A stretch of 64,000 bases of DNA from Cornus controversa (GCA_026545225.1 CM048845.1:1263001-1327000); one strand, 5' to 3'. Counted from the stretch's first letter, positions 11,867-23,959 are shown. Program-made: numbers and translations. The notes: a model not told the origin generated them from the sequence alone.

Positions 11867-13089
11867 GGAGGGTGTAGTTAATTAGGATTTGAAAGGATTT
11901 TAAAAGACTTTAAAACTCCAGGTGTATTCAATCCAGACTTTTATAGACTTTTAAAGAGTCCATACAAATTTGGCGGTATTCAATCCAGACTTTTAAAGAG
12001 TCCATACAAATCTAGGGGTATTCAATTAGGATTTTAAAAAAGTCTACAAAAGTTTAGGTGTATTGAAAAAGTTATAGATTTTGAAGGATGAATTAAATGA
12101 TGGATTTGAGGGTGGAGGTATAAATACCAAAGCCCATAACAAATCTAACCTTTCTCCCATAGATTTTGAAGCGCATCAAACAATCGACTTTTTTTTTTCT
12201 TTTTGAGAATACGAACTGTCTTCCTCAACTCTCAAGGTACACTCCTTTTTTCTCTCTTAATTTTTCTCTTTCTCTTTTCTCAAATGCTCTCTCTATTGGA
12301 TTAGGAAAACTTGTAATAACAGAATCTATATATATGTATATATATATGATTTTACATACCTTTATTTGGGTTTCCTATTGTTTGTTTGTATATATATATA
12401 TATACTTTTTTTCCTTCTTCTGGTAATACCAATCCTTGATCTAGAGACTAATCTAGGTGATAGTACAAACAAAACCAAACGAATAGCACAAACAAAACAA
12501 TCAATATATCAAAGATCATCAATACCAAAACCTAGTTCAGTGCATAGTCCAATTTGTACCATAACACCTAAACCAATAACCAAATTTCAGGTGTCATTGA
12601 CGTAAGGGATTTCGTTTCTAGTCTCTCTCTTTCTATTTCTATATATCATTTAAAAAATCATCATATAATAATCCAAAAATTGCAATATAAAAGAAAAAGG
12701 GAGGTTTGTGATGATTTTAAAATCTTTTCTACTAGGTAATTATCTAGTATCCTTATGCATTAAGATAATCAATTCGGTCATTGTGGTTGAACTCTATTAT
12801 GGATTTCTGACTACATTCTCCATGGTCTTTAATATGAAAATAGTTTATTTAATATTTTTTTTCCTTTACACTGTCTTTAATATGAAAACAGTTTATTCAA
12901 TATTTTTTGTTTCCTTTCTCTTGTAATCGAAGTTCTTCCTCTGTATATTACGAGGCATAAAAATAATTGTATATCAATTAGAATATTACTTACCTAAAAA
13001 ATTTTACAAATTCTAAAAGAGACTATTTGAGAACCATAAATCTTTATAGGGAATTCATGTATTGATTGGTATTATCACTACAACAAATA

Positions 13090-13410
13090 TGACCTTTAAC
13101 GGTAGTCAAAACCGACGCTAAAAGTGCTCAAAACCGCCGCTAAATGATGTTGAGGCAGCCTAGTGGCTACTTATGTATTAGCCGCAATATGTGCCGCTGC
13201 TATAAATATTAAGGCTATAGAGGTGATTAAAACCGCCAGAATAGGCCATAATTTAATAATATATTTTTAAAACTATAGTGGTGGTTTTAACCACCACTAA
13301 TTTTTTTTTTAAGGGCGGTCAAAACCGCCTCTATTGAGCAGTGTTTAAAATTGGTTTTTTAAGTTATAACGGCGGTTTAAACCGCTGCTAAAAGTCTTTT
13401 TTTTTTTAAA
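13090..13410. repeat. CACTA subterminal repeat block
   Basis: The words CAAAACCGCCGCTAAA, AAAACCGCCTCTATT, GGCGGTTTAAACCGC and close variants recur in both orientations in the first 330 bp. A GGCGGCCGGC and TGGCCGCCACTAAA pair lies near the other end (18,330-18,365). In En/Spm elements such subterminal arrays are the binding sites of the accessory protein TnpA; that role here is by analogy. Confidence 0.65.
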
Positions 13411-15478
13411 AAATTAATCAGCTTAAATGCTAAAAACCTGTTTGGTTTTTTCTTTTTTCTTTTTCTTTTTTCCTTTTTCCTTTGTTTTGGCAGGTTAAAA
13501 ATCTAAATGGCAATCCTAAATAACAAAATAGTTATAAATCAATAACTAAAAGACCGACAGTGCTCCCAAGTGTGTGACCACCTTTTTAACAGATTGGTCA
13601 ATGTGCATATATCAAGCATAAATGAGGGGCACTATAGCACAAAAAAATGTGCCTTTAAACTTGTCAGAAGTTATGAAGTTAGAAATTATTTAAAATTTAT
13701 CATATATAAGAAATTCCTATAGATTGTTCTAGCAGAACCTAATTAACAAGTGGAGTCATCATACAAAAAATAGAGCAAAAGGAAAAGAAGAACAACAAAC
13801 AAATGAGCAAGACTCCCAAAACATCATTACAACAATTTAATTAATCACAGCAAACTATAACCTCAAGGCCAAAGAATTTCCAAGTTATAACTTCTATTTT
13901 GGAGAACCTATGCCCAAGTCACAACCTGCAAATTTAAAGACAAAAAAAATAAAAAAAGACGACTTTTAAAAAACATTGTCAAAAAGGCCTCAAAATTGAT
14001 CAAAAAAGATATTAGCAGTGGCAAAGTAAAGATTCTCAAATCATCTCTATCAAGTTTAGTTTGGTTTTCTACCCTTACTCTTTCCTTTATTTTGAAGGTA
14101 AACCATATATGTATATATATATTACATATAATAAGATGGGTTGCACCAAATTACAGGGGACTGGGGTTTAAAAGAGTTGGAAGCCAGTTTATTTCAAAGG
14201 TATAATAACAATTATTGTTTTAAGAGGATTGAAAATTGAAAAGCTAATGTTGATAGCTTTTTGAAAACTGTTCCATGACAACATAGTTTAAAAAAAAAGC
14301 AATTTTAGAGACCTGTCTTTTTAGTTCTTGTTTTAGGATCACTTAGAACTCTTTTTTTTTTTTTTACCTTTCTACCAAGTGTCATGGAGAGGACAAAGAA
14401 GTAAGGGACTCTACTAAAGATGGGTGATTCTCAGTTAAAGTTAAATTTGCCCAGTAGGTAGCAAGAAGAAAATAAATATAAAAAAAAAGCATTTTAGTGC
14501 AGATGTGGTAATAATAAATTGATTGTTTTGCCAATTCTAAAACAAAAGATACAACAAAATTTAGCATATGTGGTAATGTAGGGTACACAGAATGGAGGAA
14601 AAGTGAACCATATGCTAATGAGATGTCACTCTGCTTAGAGTCTTAGACTCCTGGAAATTACCAGCATTGAGAATTGAGATCAATGCAGAGACTGATGTAT
14701 CCTAGATGGACTGGTGCAGAAGGTTAAAAAGCAGATGGGATGAGAATGAGGATGTGGGTGTGGATGGAGAGCATGTGTTGGGTATACCTTTCTCATTTAT
14801 ATGAGGGGACTTATGTAAGGTCCACAATGACAAGGTTTTAATAGAAAAATGAGGGAAGTAGAGGAGATAACTAATAAAGTTGTTAGTCAATTCTTTGGGC
14901 ATGGAGGGAACGGTAGTAAAAATACTTTCACCTACAGAGAAACAATGCTTCCTCGTACTTTTTAGCCCTAATTTTTAACATTGCACCAAGTAATGGCTAT
15001 TTTTCAGATGACACTTGTATTATTATTCCACAATGCAATAACTCCTACATAGAACAGGAAACAAGCTAAACAATTCCATAATCACAATTTCTTTGCTAGA
15101 TCCAGAAAACATGTGAAGCTGGACAAAGATAATATGAACAATAACAGGGATTTTACATTTGATTATATAAATACTTAGCTAGATTCTTTTTTATGTACTA
15201 AAGCCTTATAAATTTATAATTAAGGATGAGGAAAAGTTAAAATGTTAACCTCAACACTGGACAAATGGAAATAAAGCATTATTGCGGTTTTGCCAGTTCA
15301 ATCATACAACCTCAGAATCAAATGCGATCATCTGATTTTGAATTTATCGTGTGGAACCCAATTAATATGTTGTTAAAATCAACATATATGATTGACAAGA
15401 ACATACCTATACCTCGGTCGAGTTCCAAAAGTGAACTAGGAATCACCATTGATCTGGAAGGACTTGATCATCCCAATC
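13411..15478. other. CACTA interior without recognisable gene
   Basis: AT-rich sequence with scattered short ORFs on both strands and none that I recognise. A minus-strand ORF at 14,702-14,902 follows the transposase remnant in the same direction and could be part of its 3' region, but it shows no motif. Confidence 0.5.
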
Positions 15479-15979
15479 TACTAGACGTTCTTCATCAGTC
15501 TCATGTGTCCGGTAACATTTCCTCTTCAGCTGCCCCTTCTAATCCTTCCACTTCTTAGCAGTAGATTGTAACACCCAATCTCTAGTATATTGTGGAATAT
15601 CAAACTTCTCCTACACAATAAAAGTAAACAATTCATTATCAATAAGTGAGTGGCAATAAGTGGAAGTAACACTCTATCTTAAGTATATTATCAGTACATA
15701 CCAAAACTATTTCCCATACAACTTCCAAAGAAGTATTTGGTATTTTGCTCCAATCACAATAAGTGAGTGGCAACAGTCACTTTTTTGTGTTACAATACCA
15801 AGAAATCGGGCCAAAATCCCGCCCTCTTTCCCAATGGGTTGGCCTACAACATTGAAAGGAACTGTAATACGTTCTCCCTCTTGCATGCCCCATATGTTAA
15901 CGCACCTTGTGCCCCATAAGTATTTTGCTTCCTCAATGGATCTATTCATCGACAAAATGAAACAATCAGTCTTCAACAC
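15479..15979 (-). pseudogene. CACTA TnpA-like transposase remnant
   Basis: On the minus strand an open segment (15,707-15,979) contains VPFNVVGQPIGKEGGILARF. This corresponds to the conserved GQPIG...SFLG segment of plant Ptta/En/Spm transposases. Upstream to its left, across about 90 bp that look like an intron, the same strand reads KFDIPQYTRDWVLQSTAKKW and then RKCYRTHETDEERLVDW, the next conserved block of the same family. One in-frame stop follows KKWKD. The remaining 3' part is not recognisable. This domain belongs to the element's DNA-binding accessory protein; the larger TnpD catalytic protein was not found. Confidence 0.75.
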
Positions 15980-16094
15980 CCAATATGTTTAGTATGTGGC
16001 ACAACCAACAACACTATATGCTACTAATGTTGTATACTTTTCAAAAAATCAATTGACTAGTTTCATCACTTCTCTTCTCTATTATTTTCTCACA

Positions 16095-16160
16095 CACCAG
16101 TAGTTGCTATAAAATGTTAGTGTGCACAAGTCATGGAGAATTTTATAGCAACTACTAGTG
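16095..16160. repeat. 17-bp perfect hairpin inside the CACTA element
   Basis: AGTAGTTGCTATAAAAT (16,099-16,115) is followed after 24 bp by its exact reverse complement (16,140-16,156). The stem extends outward to CAC/GTG with one mismatch. It could fold as a small hairpin or be the relic of a tiny inverted-repeat insertion. Confidence 0.7.
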
Positions 16161-16169
16161 CAGGCTGTG

Positions 16170-17030
16170 ACATATTCTGAAATTTTGCATAGAAAACATT
16201 AAAGCTAAAACAATCTCAAAAATGGATATAGATTCCTTCATACCTACATCACCATGATCAAGCTGTTGTTGGCTAGAGGTAGTCAATTGAGAGATTTTCT
16301 AATTGTTTGAAATACGAAAATAATTGAGTAAAGCACTAGTAGAACTAACCCAGTCTTCTGAATTAAGTTAAGAAGTTCACAAAGAGATTCTGAAGACAGT
16401 CTTAAGAGTGGAATTAAACTTAATCATCAACCATTAGAATGTGCAAAATCATAGTCTATGATGGGCACTTCTCTACATAGATGGGGCACCCTTAACTTGT
16501 ACCAGATTGATGCTGAAGCCCCCATTATCATACCTGCAAACCAATATTTCAAAATATATAAATTAAAAAAAGAAATTGTCTCCACCATAATCATACCTAA
16601 ACTCATGATCCAATGTAGTACAAGAACATACATGTGTTTGTGTCTGTGTTTGAATGTATGAATGTGTATATGAATATAAATATATGTATATGTTGCATAA
16701 TTTTTTAGCTCTTTTTTTTTCTTTAGTGATTACTTTTTGGAATATTAGCTAAAGGAAAAGAAAATGTGATGCACATGGAGATAAAACAACCACAAGGACA
16801 GTGGCAGAGCATTAGTACTCAAGAGAGAAAAAAAGATATCTTCTCTTACTTTAGCAGGACTTGATGTTTAAATCAATATGTGGTTGGAGATATTTTGTTG
16901 GTTTTGAGCAGAGTATCTATTTGGGAAACATTGTTAGCTTTTCATACAAACAAATAAACCGGATGCATAAAAATGTAGCTAGGAATTAGAAAAAAAACAA
17001 AAAATAGATGCATTTATTAGTTTATTAATT
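16170..17030. other. CACTA interior, unassigned
   Basis: Short ORFs lie on both strands around 16,427-16,661 and none is recognised. On the minus strand a possible exon reads RYDNGGFSINLVQVKGAP just after a CAG acceptor-like site near 16,530, but I cannot place it in a family. Confidence 0.4.
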
Positions 17031-17039
17031 GACACCAAC

Positions 17040-17165
17040 ATATATACATCCCATATATTGCTCCCTCATAGCTCTAGTTTCTTCTTCTTCATCTTTATTA
17101 TCATCTTTTCCAAATGGGAAATCAAGCACCGACACTGGGCTGTACTATTCTTTCTCCTCGCATAT
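17040..17165 (-). pseudogene. Possible host gene fragment captured by the CACTA element
   Basis: The minus strand reads EEKE, one stop, then YSPVSVLDFPFGKDDNKDEE and EETRAMREQYMG. The block SPVSVLDFPF followed by an acidic run is familiar from plant DUF4378/TRM-type proteins, where SPVSVL-like motifs precede acidic stretches. It is not part of any CACTA protein I know. CACTA elements in plants often carry host exon pieces. The fragment is short, so this is a tentative reading; low-complexity acidic sequence alone could mislead. Confidence 0.35.
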
Positions 17166-17169
17166 AAAC

Positions 17170-18330
17170 TCTCCCTGTTGATATGTACCATAATCAGTTA
17201 AAATTAAGAGATAACTCTAGACGAATGAAGTTGTTCATAACCAACTCTAATTTATAATCTATGTATGAAGTAAAGAAATCAGAGTTTAAATAACATTTTG
17301 GTACTATTAGTATATTAAAAGTCTAATTTGACAAATCATTGACCTGACCTATAGCTAATAAGAAAAATTTATAACAGAGTAATTAGGACTAATAGGTAAG
17401 ACTCATTGATTTAAACACTTAGATTCATTAGGGCTACTAGCTAACATAATTCACATATTCAATTTAAACTTGTGGATTACATAAGAACATCATTCACAAT
17501 TTCAATTCTAAGGTGTAAATTCTAGAATACGAAAATTGCATTATAAAGACTAAAATCCAAAATTAATACGATCAACATTCACAATTTCAATTCTATATGT
17601 AATAAACAAAAGATTGAATAAGCCACCTGTTGTTAAATCGATAAATTGTCAAAAGCGTTGGACTGTCAATCTCAATAGTCATGCGGATAATTTAGGGCAG
17701 AGAGAGGGAAAAGGTAGAGAAAGAAACTTCACAGAGAAATAACCGACGGTGAAATCGCAGTCAAAGGCTGAGCACGAGTTCATGAAATAGTGGATTAAAG
17801 TAAGAATTGTGTAGTTCTTGCGGAGGGCTTGCACGGAGTTGCCGACGACAAGATGTGGCGGCACCTAGGGCACGATAGGGTGGTGTCCTATGATGACGAC
17901 AACATCCTAGTGAGACAAGGAAGCCATGGCCGCATTGAAACAATAGAGGACACCTCTCTCCCATTGTACCGAGTTAGACACACTGAACAACAAGGAATCT
18001 TCATTCTCTCTCGACGAAAGATTGAATCCAAACTCAAACAATTGATCAATTGCAATCGGAAGAAGTAAATTCATGTAGATCTTAGAGAGAGAAGTAGACA
18101 TGGCAGATCCATGATCGACAGATTCTCAAAAGTTATTCTCATTTGGAAAGAGATATGATGTATAGAGAGAGAGGGAGGATAGAGAGAGAGTAATGAAATC
18201 GTGGAGTGGATGAGAGATAAGTTACCTTTCCTAATTTTCAGAAAAGGAGAGAGAGAAATTAAAGGAGTGTCAGAGACAGAACGGATGCGAGAGAGAGTGA
18301 CCACGTAAATTCAAGTTAGATTAGATTTTA
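17170..18330. other. CACTA right-hand region, leader-like
   Basis: The stretch 17,640-18,300 is less AT-rich, with GA-rich tracts (18,160-18,200 and 18,240-18,300). It is probably the leader and first exon area of the minus-strand transposase gene. Small ORFs overlap on both strands and none has a recognised domain. Confidence 0.4.
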
Positions 18331-18661
18331 GGTGGCGGCCGGCTTTTTTTTGGCCGCCACTAAAATTTGGCCGGTAAAAGTGATTTTTCTTGTAGTGTGT
18401 AATCATAATTGTTTAGGGTTAATTCATGGATATTATAAACTTATGTACCAAATCCGACTTGAACTCTGAAAATATATTGAAGAAATCATTACAAGTCTAT
18501 ACAAATTAATCAAAGTCTCTAATAAAAGTCTATACAAATTCATGAAAGTTTCTGATAGAAGTTTATACAAATTCATGAATTATACTTAAATCCATAAAAA
18601 TTCATGAAAGTCTATCACTTAAAAAAGGTCTTTCAAAATTCTTTAAAATAATACACTCTCC

Positions 18662-19095
18662 TTAATATTCTAATTTTAATACTATATATTCCCGAATGGA
18701 GTTAGTCCATATATCCTAATTGGCCTGTGAGCATGCATTCAATTCATGCAACTGTCCATGGGTATGAATTATAAATGTACATCTTGTTCCTACCAATAAG
18801 TCTTTGGATCTTCCATGGTAGATTTTCTTTTCTTTCCTCGGCTGGTTAATTTTTAGTTAGTTAACTCGAATTATGATGCAGCGAGTATAGTTATTAGTGA
18901 CCCCCAAACAAAAACAAAATAATAATAATAAAAAATAGTCAATTGAATTTTTTTATTCTTTTTTTTAATTGGTAACTAGGGGTTATAATGAAGGCTTCCT
19001 AACCCTAATAATATAAATAGTTATGTTTTTAGGTTTAAGCCACCTTTAGCAGTCACGTATAAAGAGAGAAAAGAAAAGAAAAATGAAAGAAAGAA
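18662..19095 (+). repeat. Glycosylase promoter region, proximal half
   Basis: Matches 605-1,010 and joins the start of the glycosylase gene. After the insertions, the nearest transposon edge is about 420 bp from the start codon. Confidence 0.8.
19011..19020 (+). promoter_or_regulatory. TATA box of the glycosylase gene
   Basis: ATATAAATAG lies 63-72 bp upstream of the ATG at 19,083, a normal spacing for a plant TATA box with a short leader. The same word is kept in the orphan copy at about 936-945. Confidence 0.5.
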
Positions 19096-19527
19096 AAGAA
19101 GGTAAGGATGAGAAGGAGGGTGCAGTAGAATTGCAATTGGCACTGGGACAATGTGCTGATAGCTTTAACCTAGAAAATGCAGTGTGTAATCATGGCCTCT
19201 TTATGATGGCTCCAAACCGATGGATTCCTTCTAAGAAGACACTAGAACGTCCCTTGAGGCTCGCCGACTCCATCACTTCTCTCCCTGTTTCCATCCAACA
19301 ACCAGATCATCATTATCTCATTGTACAAGTCCATGGCGTTCATCATCTCTCCTCCCATGATCAGCAAGCTATTCTTGTATATATATATATATATCATTCT
19401 TTTCTTTTTCTCTCTCTCTCTCTATGTTTCATATATATACGCACCCACAATATTTTTCTTAGCGAGCCTCAAACATTCAACCTCTCTTATAAGGGGGAGA
19501 TATCATGCTATCTGACTGATGTTCATT

Positions 19528-19590
<63 letters not shown>

Positions 19591-21246
19591 TTTACAGGTT
19601 CAAGTGGCACGCATGCTAAGGATATCTACCAAAGATGAAAGGGATTTGCAGAAATTTCAGAGTATGCATCCACAAGCCAAGAAAAAAGGTTTTGGACGAA
19701 TTTTCCGTTCTCCGACATTCTTTGAAGATGTTGTTAAGTCATTTCTCCTTTGCAACTGCACGTAAGTTACCTAGTTGTACCTTTATTGCTTCACACCCCT
19801 CTAGTATTCTTTTTGCCTCTAGTATTGATACATTTCGATCATATGATTCATATACCCTTGTATTGTAAAAAAACACTCCCTAAGTCCAGTGTTCAAATAA
19901 GGCCTACCCTCACTTTTTCATTCAAAAACATGTGTTTATATCAATATAATAAGATAATTTTTTTAATGACAATTTTTTTTTTGTTTTTTGTTTTCCTCCG
20001 GAAAGTCAAGCAAATGTATTGATTAAGTAATAATTACAGGGTATAGGCTCCCATTGACATAGTCCACAAGGATACACAACAAAGCCAATGAAACTAAAAT
20101 TTGGAAATTACAGAGTGCTGTGCTTTTTTTTTTTTTTTTATTAAGTAATAATTACAGAGTTTTTTTTTTTGAAGAGAGAGAGCTTAAATTTGGAAATTAA
20201 GAAAAAAAAGTTACAGCATTAAAAAGAGTAAAAATGGAATAATACATTTACTTTATGTCACATGTCAAAAAAAGTGATTTGAGAGGGCCTTTGTTACCTT
20301 TTTGCAAAATTATAATTAGGATCTTACACAAATTTTAAAAAGTAGGGATCAGTGTGCACAAAATCTAGATGGGTGTTTTTGTGCACTTTACCCTTTATAT
20401 ATATTGATAATAATTTATGATTTTCTGAATATATATATGTTTGTGTGTGTGTGTGTGTTGATGTTGCAATATAATTAATTCTCAGGTGGGCAAGGACTTT
20501 GAAGATGACTCAAAAACTTTGTAAGCTTCAACTACAGTTAAGCAGTGGCCTGATATCCCATGATCTCTTGGTAACGAACAGTGAGAATTTTGACATACAT
20601 TGTATAGAAAGAAAGAAAGGATTGAAGAGGAAACGAGCAACTAAAAATTCCACAGGAAAGAAAGGATTGAAGAGAAAATCACAAGCAACTAAAAATTCCA
20701 CAGGAAAGAAAGGGTTGAAGAGGGAATTACAAGCAAGTTATAAAAATTCAAGTGATGATGAGGTAGTGGACATATCTGTAGACTCACATGATGATGATGA
20801 TGATGATCATATTCAATTAGGAAATTTCCCTAACCCACAAGAATTGGCTAAGTTTGATGTGAAGATCTTGGAAGAGCGTTGCAATCTTGGATATAGAGCA
20901 AGTCACATTCTCAGATTCGCTATAAACGTTGTGTGTGGCAAACTTAAGCTGAAGGAACCTGAACCTGAACCTGAACCTGATCAAGAGGTGGTCTATGACT
21001 ATGATGATCATGCAGTTCCATACCTACAATTGCAAAAAAAAATGATGAAAGTGAAAGGCTTTGGTCCTTTTTCTTGCACCAATCTTTTGATGTGCACTGG
21101 ATACTATAGAAATGTTCCAACTGACTCCGAAACTATCAGGCATTTGCTCCAAATCCATGGCAGAAAAAATTGCAACAACAAAACAGTTGGAGCTATTGTC
21201 GAAGAAATTTATGGCAAATATTCACCCTTTCAGTGCTTGGCATACT

Positions 21247-21281
<35 letters not shown>

Positions 21282-21573
21282 TTGCACAATTAATCATTTT
21301 TATTAATTAATATGCACAAGTTCTCTAGCATGCATGTGGTTAATTTCTTCCAAGCTTAAAAATTGGATACTGCTGTCATTTCCAATGCAATATATTTATT
21401 AGCAAATCTGGAACTTATAATATAACATCTTAATTTAATTAATTGTCTTTTTGGTTCCACGCAGGTTTGAGCTCTTGGAGTACTATGAGAGCAAGCATGG
21501 GAGGCTAAGCGAGTTGCCTAATTCTAGTTATGGTGACGTTACTGGCAGCATTGACATGCGCGGTGGTAATTAA
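19083..21573 (+). CDS. HhH-GPD superfamily DNA glycosylase-like protein
   Basis: Four exons fit with GT/AG borders: 19,083-19,376, 19,598-19,761, 20,486-21,247 and 21,465-21,573, giving about 442 residues. The helix-hairpin-helix reads KVKGFGPFSCTNLLM (about residues 340-355) and is followed by VPTDSETIRHL, whose Asp is the likely catalytic or structural acid. N-terminal blocks FNLENAVCNHGLFMMAPN and GRIFRSPTFFEDVVKSFLLC are typical of a plant-only branch of AlkA-like base-excision glycosylases. By family it would cleave damaged bases from DNA in the nucleus. A linker near residues 200-250 has three tandem KKGLKRK...KNSTG units followed by a run of Asp, and EPEPEPEPD comes before the hairpin. 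Introns 1 and 3 carry long TA microsatellites at the donor side. Substrate is unknown. Confidence 0.82.
19543..19587. repeat. TA microsatellite in intron 1
   Basis: A long TA dinucleotide run sits immediately before the branch/acceptor region of intron 1 (TTAATTTACAG at 19,587-19,597). Another TA run begins at the donor of intron 3 (21,248 onward). Confidence 0.9.
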
Positions 21574-22602
21574 ATCAAAATCTATGCAGTAGGGACTTGA
21601 AAAGACCATCACCTTGGATAGCACATTTCGTCTATTGTAAAGAATTAAGGGCCAATTTGGTACATTGGAATAGAATGAGACCGAAATAGAATGTAAGTGG
21701 GAATGGAATGAGAATGGTGCATGAATGTAATGATCATTCTCTTTCTACTGTTTGGCAGTAGACAAAGAAGGATGTAGGAATTGAATGACCATTCTCATTC
21801 ATGTATTTGGTTAGACAAATAAAAAGTTGTAATGGAATAAGTTTTAAATTAGTTTTCCTAAAATACCATTTGTTATAATATATTAATTATATTAATGAAA
21901 TAACATATTCTTATTAAGTAATCATTGATATATATATGTTAATATTGATTCAGTAATTTCAAAAAATTCATACAAATGTGAAAGTTGTTAAATTTGAGAT
22001 AAAACGTAGAAAATATTATCAAAATATTAAAGGGATACTAAAATAACTAGTAATATATTTTTGCAAATAACAACTAACTTGGAAAGTAACTATGGTTTTT
22101 GGATTACTTAAAGCCCTTCCAGATCAAAAAAATGTTATAAATCCATCTTATTCCCAATCTTGTTAATTATTGGTGCATAATCTTTTGGTTGAAATAAAAA
22201 ATTACAAAACAAAAAAAAATATAAGAAATTAAAGCTCAATTTTGAAAGCAGAAGCAACAAGCTAGACAAACACAATTCACATATTCAATCTCTTCTCGGC
22301 TCCTTCATCAAGTTGGGTGTTAAAAAATATGACTCAAAATTAATTCAAAAAATCACATCCAAAGTCTAAATTAATAAGAGTTATATAAATATCCAAAACC
22401 ATAGTTACATAACATTATCAATTACTTGGTTCATCCAAAAACCATATCCAAAAGTCTAAACCTAAAAACGGTTATAAAAATATCCAAAAATCATAGTTAC
22501 TTAACAAAATAGAAATACTTGGTTCATCCAAAAATCATATCCAAAAGTTTAAGTAGCATTTAAAGAACTACTTCCTTCACTCATGCTTCCTTTCCCTCAT
22601 CA

Positions 22603-23543
22603 TCAATTGTAAAAAAACACATCAAGCAAGTCATGATCACGAGCAAGTTTAGCAGTTGCTCTATGTCGCTCAATCATGCTGAAATAGACTAACTTCTTTA
22701 GTTCTTCATTTAGCTTTAGTTTCATATTTTTGATTGATGGATTTTCAATTGCTCGGCTAATGCGCTCACTAGACGAATCCATCTTAGAGCCAATGAAACT
22801 TGATGCATTCTTTACCATTTCTAATGACATTTCTTCACCACTTTGGCTTCTGCTCTTTCTATTCTTTTTAGAACTTGTTTCACTAGTATTATAAACTATT
22901 GGTGGTGTAGATATATCATCTAAAGGGTTTTCAGCATCAACATTATCAACCTCTTTTTCCTTATCGAGTTCTTCTTTTTCCAATGTTTCTAAAACATCAT
23001 CAGGTGTTGCAGCGGCCTTACCATTAGCACGATCCTTTCCAAAAAATTTGCACAACTCCTTATAGTGTGGAAAAGGCTTATCTATGAATTTTTTAGCATT
23101 CTTGTGACTCTGCAAAATAATATAAGAAAAATAATTATTGAAAACATTATAGTGTAAAAATTTTTTTTTATCTAAATAAAGTAACGTATAAAAAAAAAAC
23201 CTGTAAGTAGGCATCCCATACAGCTTTTTCAGCTAACACACAATTTTTTGTATCATCATAACCAAACCCACTAGTATTATACCCATTCAACATATCATGG
23301 ACAATGTCAAAATGAGTTTTCAAGGTTTTCATTCTTGATTTAATATGTGGGTCTGACTTAACCTGAAGTTGGTAACGAGACTGCAAGTATTTTTTCCACA
23401 GCTTGAAAATGACCGGGTTTAAAACCATGATCAGCATTGTATTTCCCAGTGTTATGTAAATCAAGAAGAGCCTCAATAAGTTTCATATCTTCTTCATCAG
23501 TCCACTTTCTTTTATTTTTACCCGGTCCTGAAAACGACTCCAT
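22603..23543 (-). pseudogene. Harbinger Myb/SANT-like DNA-binding protein
   Basis: The start reads MESFSGPGKNKRKWTDEED, a Myb/SANT-like domain used by Harbinger elements to bind their ends and import the transposase. The domain goes on through GFKPGHFQAVEK, SDPHIKSRMKTLKTHFDIV and EKAVWDAYLQ. An intron (about 23,112-23,200) separates this from an exon starting SHKNAKKFIDKPFPHYKEL. The rest is acidic, then Ser-rich, with a closing segment RHRATAKLARDHDLLDVF. One extra A in the run after AVEK shifts the frame, so the protein is broken near residue 50. This is the same architecture as plant L10-interacting Myb-like proteins of transposon origin. Confidence 0.78.
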
Positions 23544-23959
23544 CCTTGATTTGAAATAGTATATCGATATAAGAAAGTTTTAAAATAACATTAAATATAA
23601 TTATGTATACAACACAAGGAAAGAAAAAAAAAGTCCATGAAACACAAAATATAAGTTCTCAAGTCTTAAATAACATTATATTTCTTAAAGTGAAACTCAA
23701 AATGTAAGTTCGTTTTCCAAATAGCACATAACATAATAATATTTCATAAACAACATAAGCAACAAAAAAAAGTACATGTAACACAAAATATTACAAAGTC
23801 TCAAGTAACATTATATTTTTTAAAGTACAACTCAAAATATAATTCATCTTCCTTGTCTCCTTGCACTCCATTCACCAAACATATGAGCAACTAAATTATC
23901 TTTCCAATTACTCCATTCATTTGATGTTTCGATCGTCGTAATTGAACCACCAAGTGCTT

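Larger units (their letters stand above)
13076..18397 (-). mobile_element. CACTA (En/Spm) DNA transposon
   Basis: The left end starts CACTACAACAAATATGACC and the right end, on the other strand, CACTACAAGAAAAATCACT, the hallmark termini of the family. The flanking triplets are TAT (13,073-13,075) and TGT (18,398-18,400), so the 3-bp target duplication has one mismatch or is not preserved. Subterminal GC-rich repeats lie close to both ends. Transposase-like remnants on the minus strand (15.5-16.0 kb) fix the family. It is nested in the Harbinger-like element. At 5.3 kb, with interrupted coding sequence, it is probably non-autonomous today. Confidence 0.88.
11867..18661. mobile_element. PIF/Harbinger-like element split by a CACTA element
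   Basis: The ends are inverted: GGAGGGTGTAGTTAATT at the left and, on the other strand, GGAGAGTGTATTATTTT at the right. Target duplication TTA lies at 11,864-11,866 and 18,662-18,664. The paralogous promoter at 595-620 has a single TTA (605-607) and no insert, so it is a true empty site. Without the nested CACTA the element is about 1.47 kb. It contains subterminal repeats of the type GTCTATACAAATTCATG and GAGTCCATACAAAT, and a TATA-like GGTATAAATACC at about 12,117. No recognisable transposase is present, only weak ORFs (for example 12,366-12,605) with no known match. Confidence 0.85.

Noticed and set aside
12166-12926. Hydrophobic ORFs within the Harbinger-like element
   Set aside because: They are T-rich translations without a conserved domain. 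A captured gene cannot be excluded, but nothing supports one.
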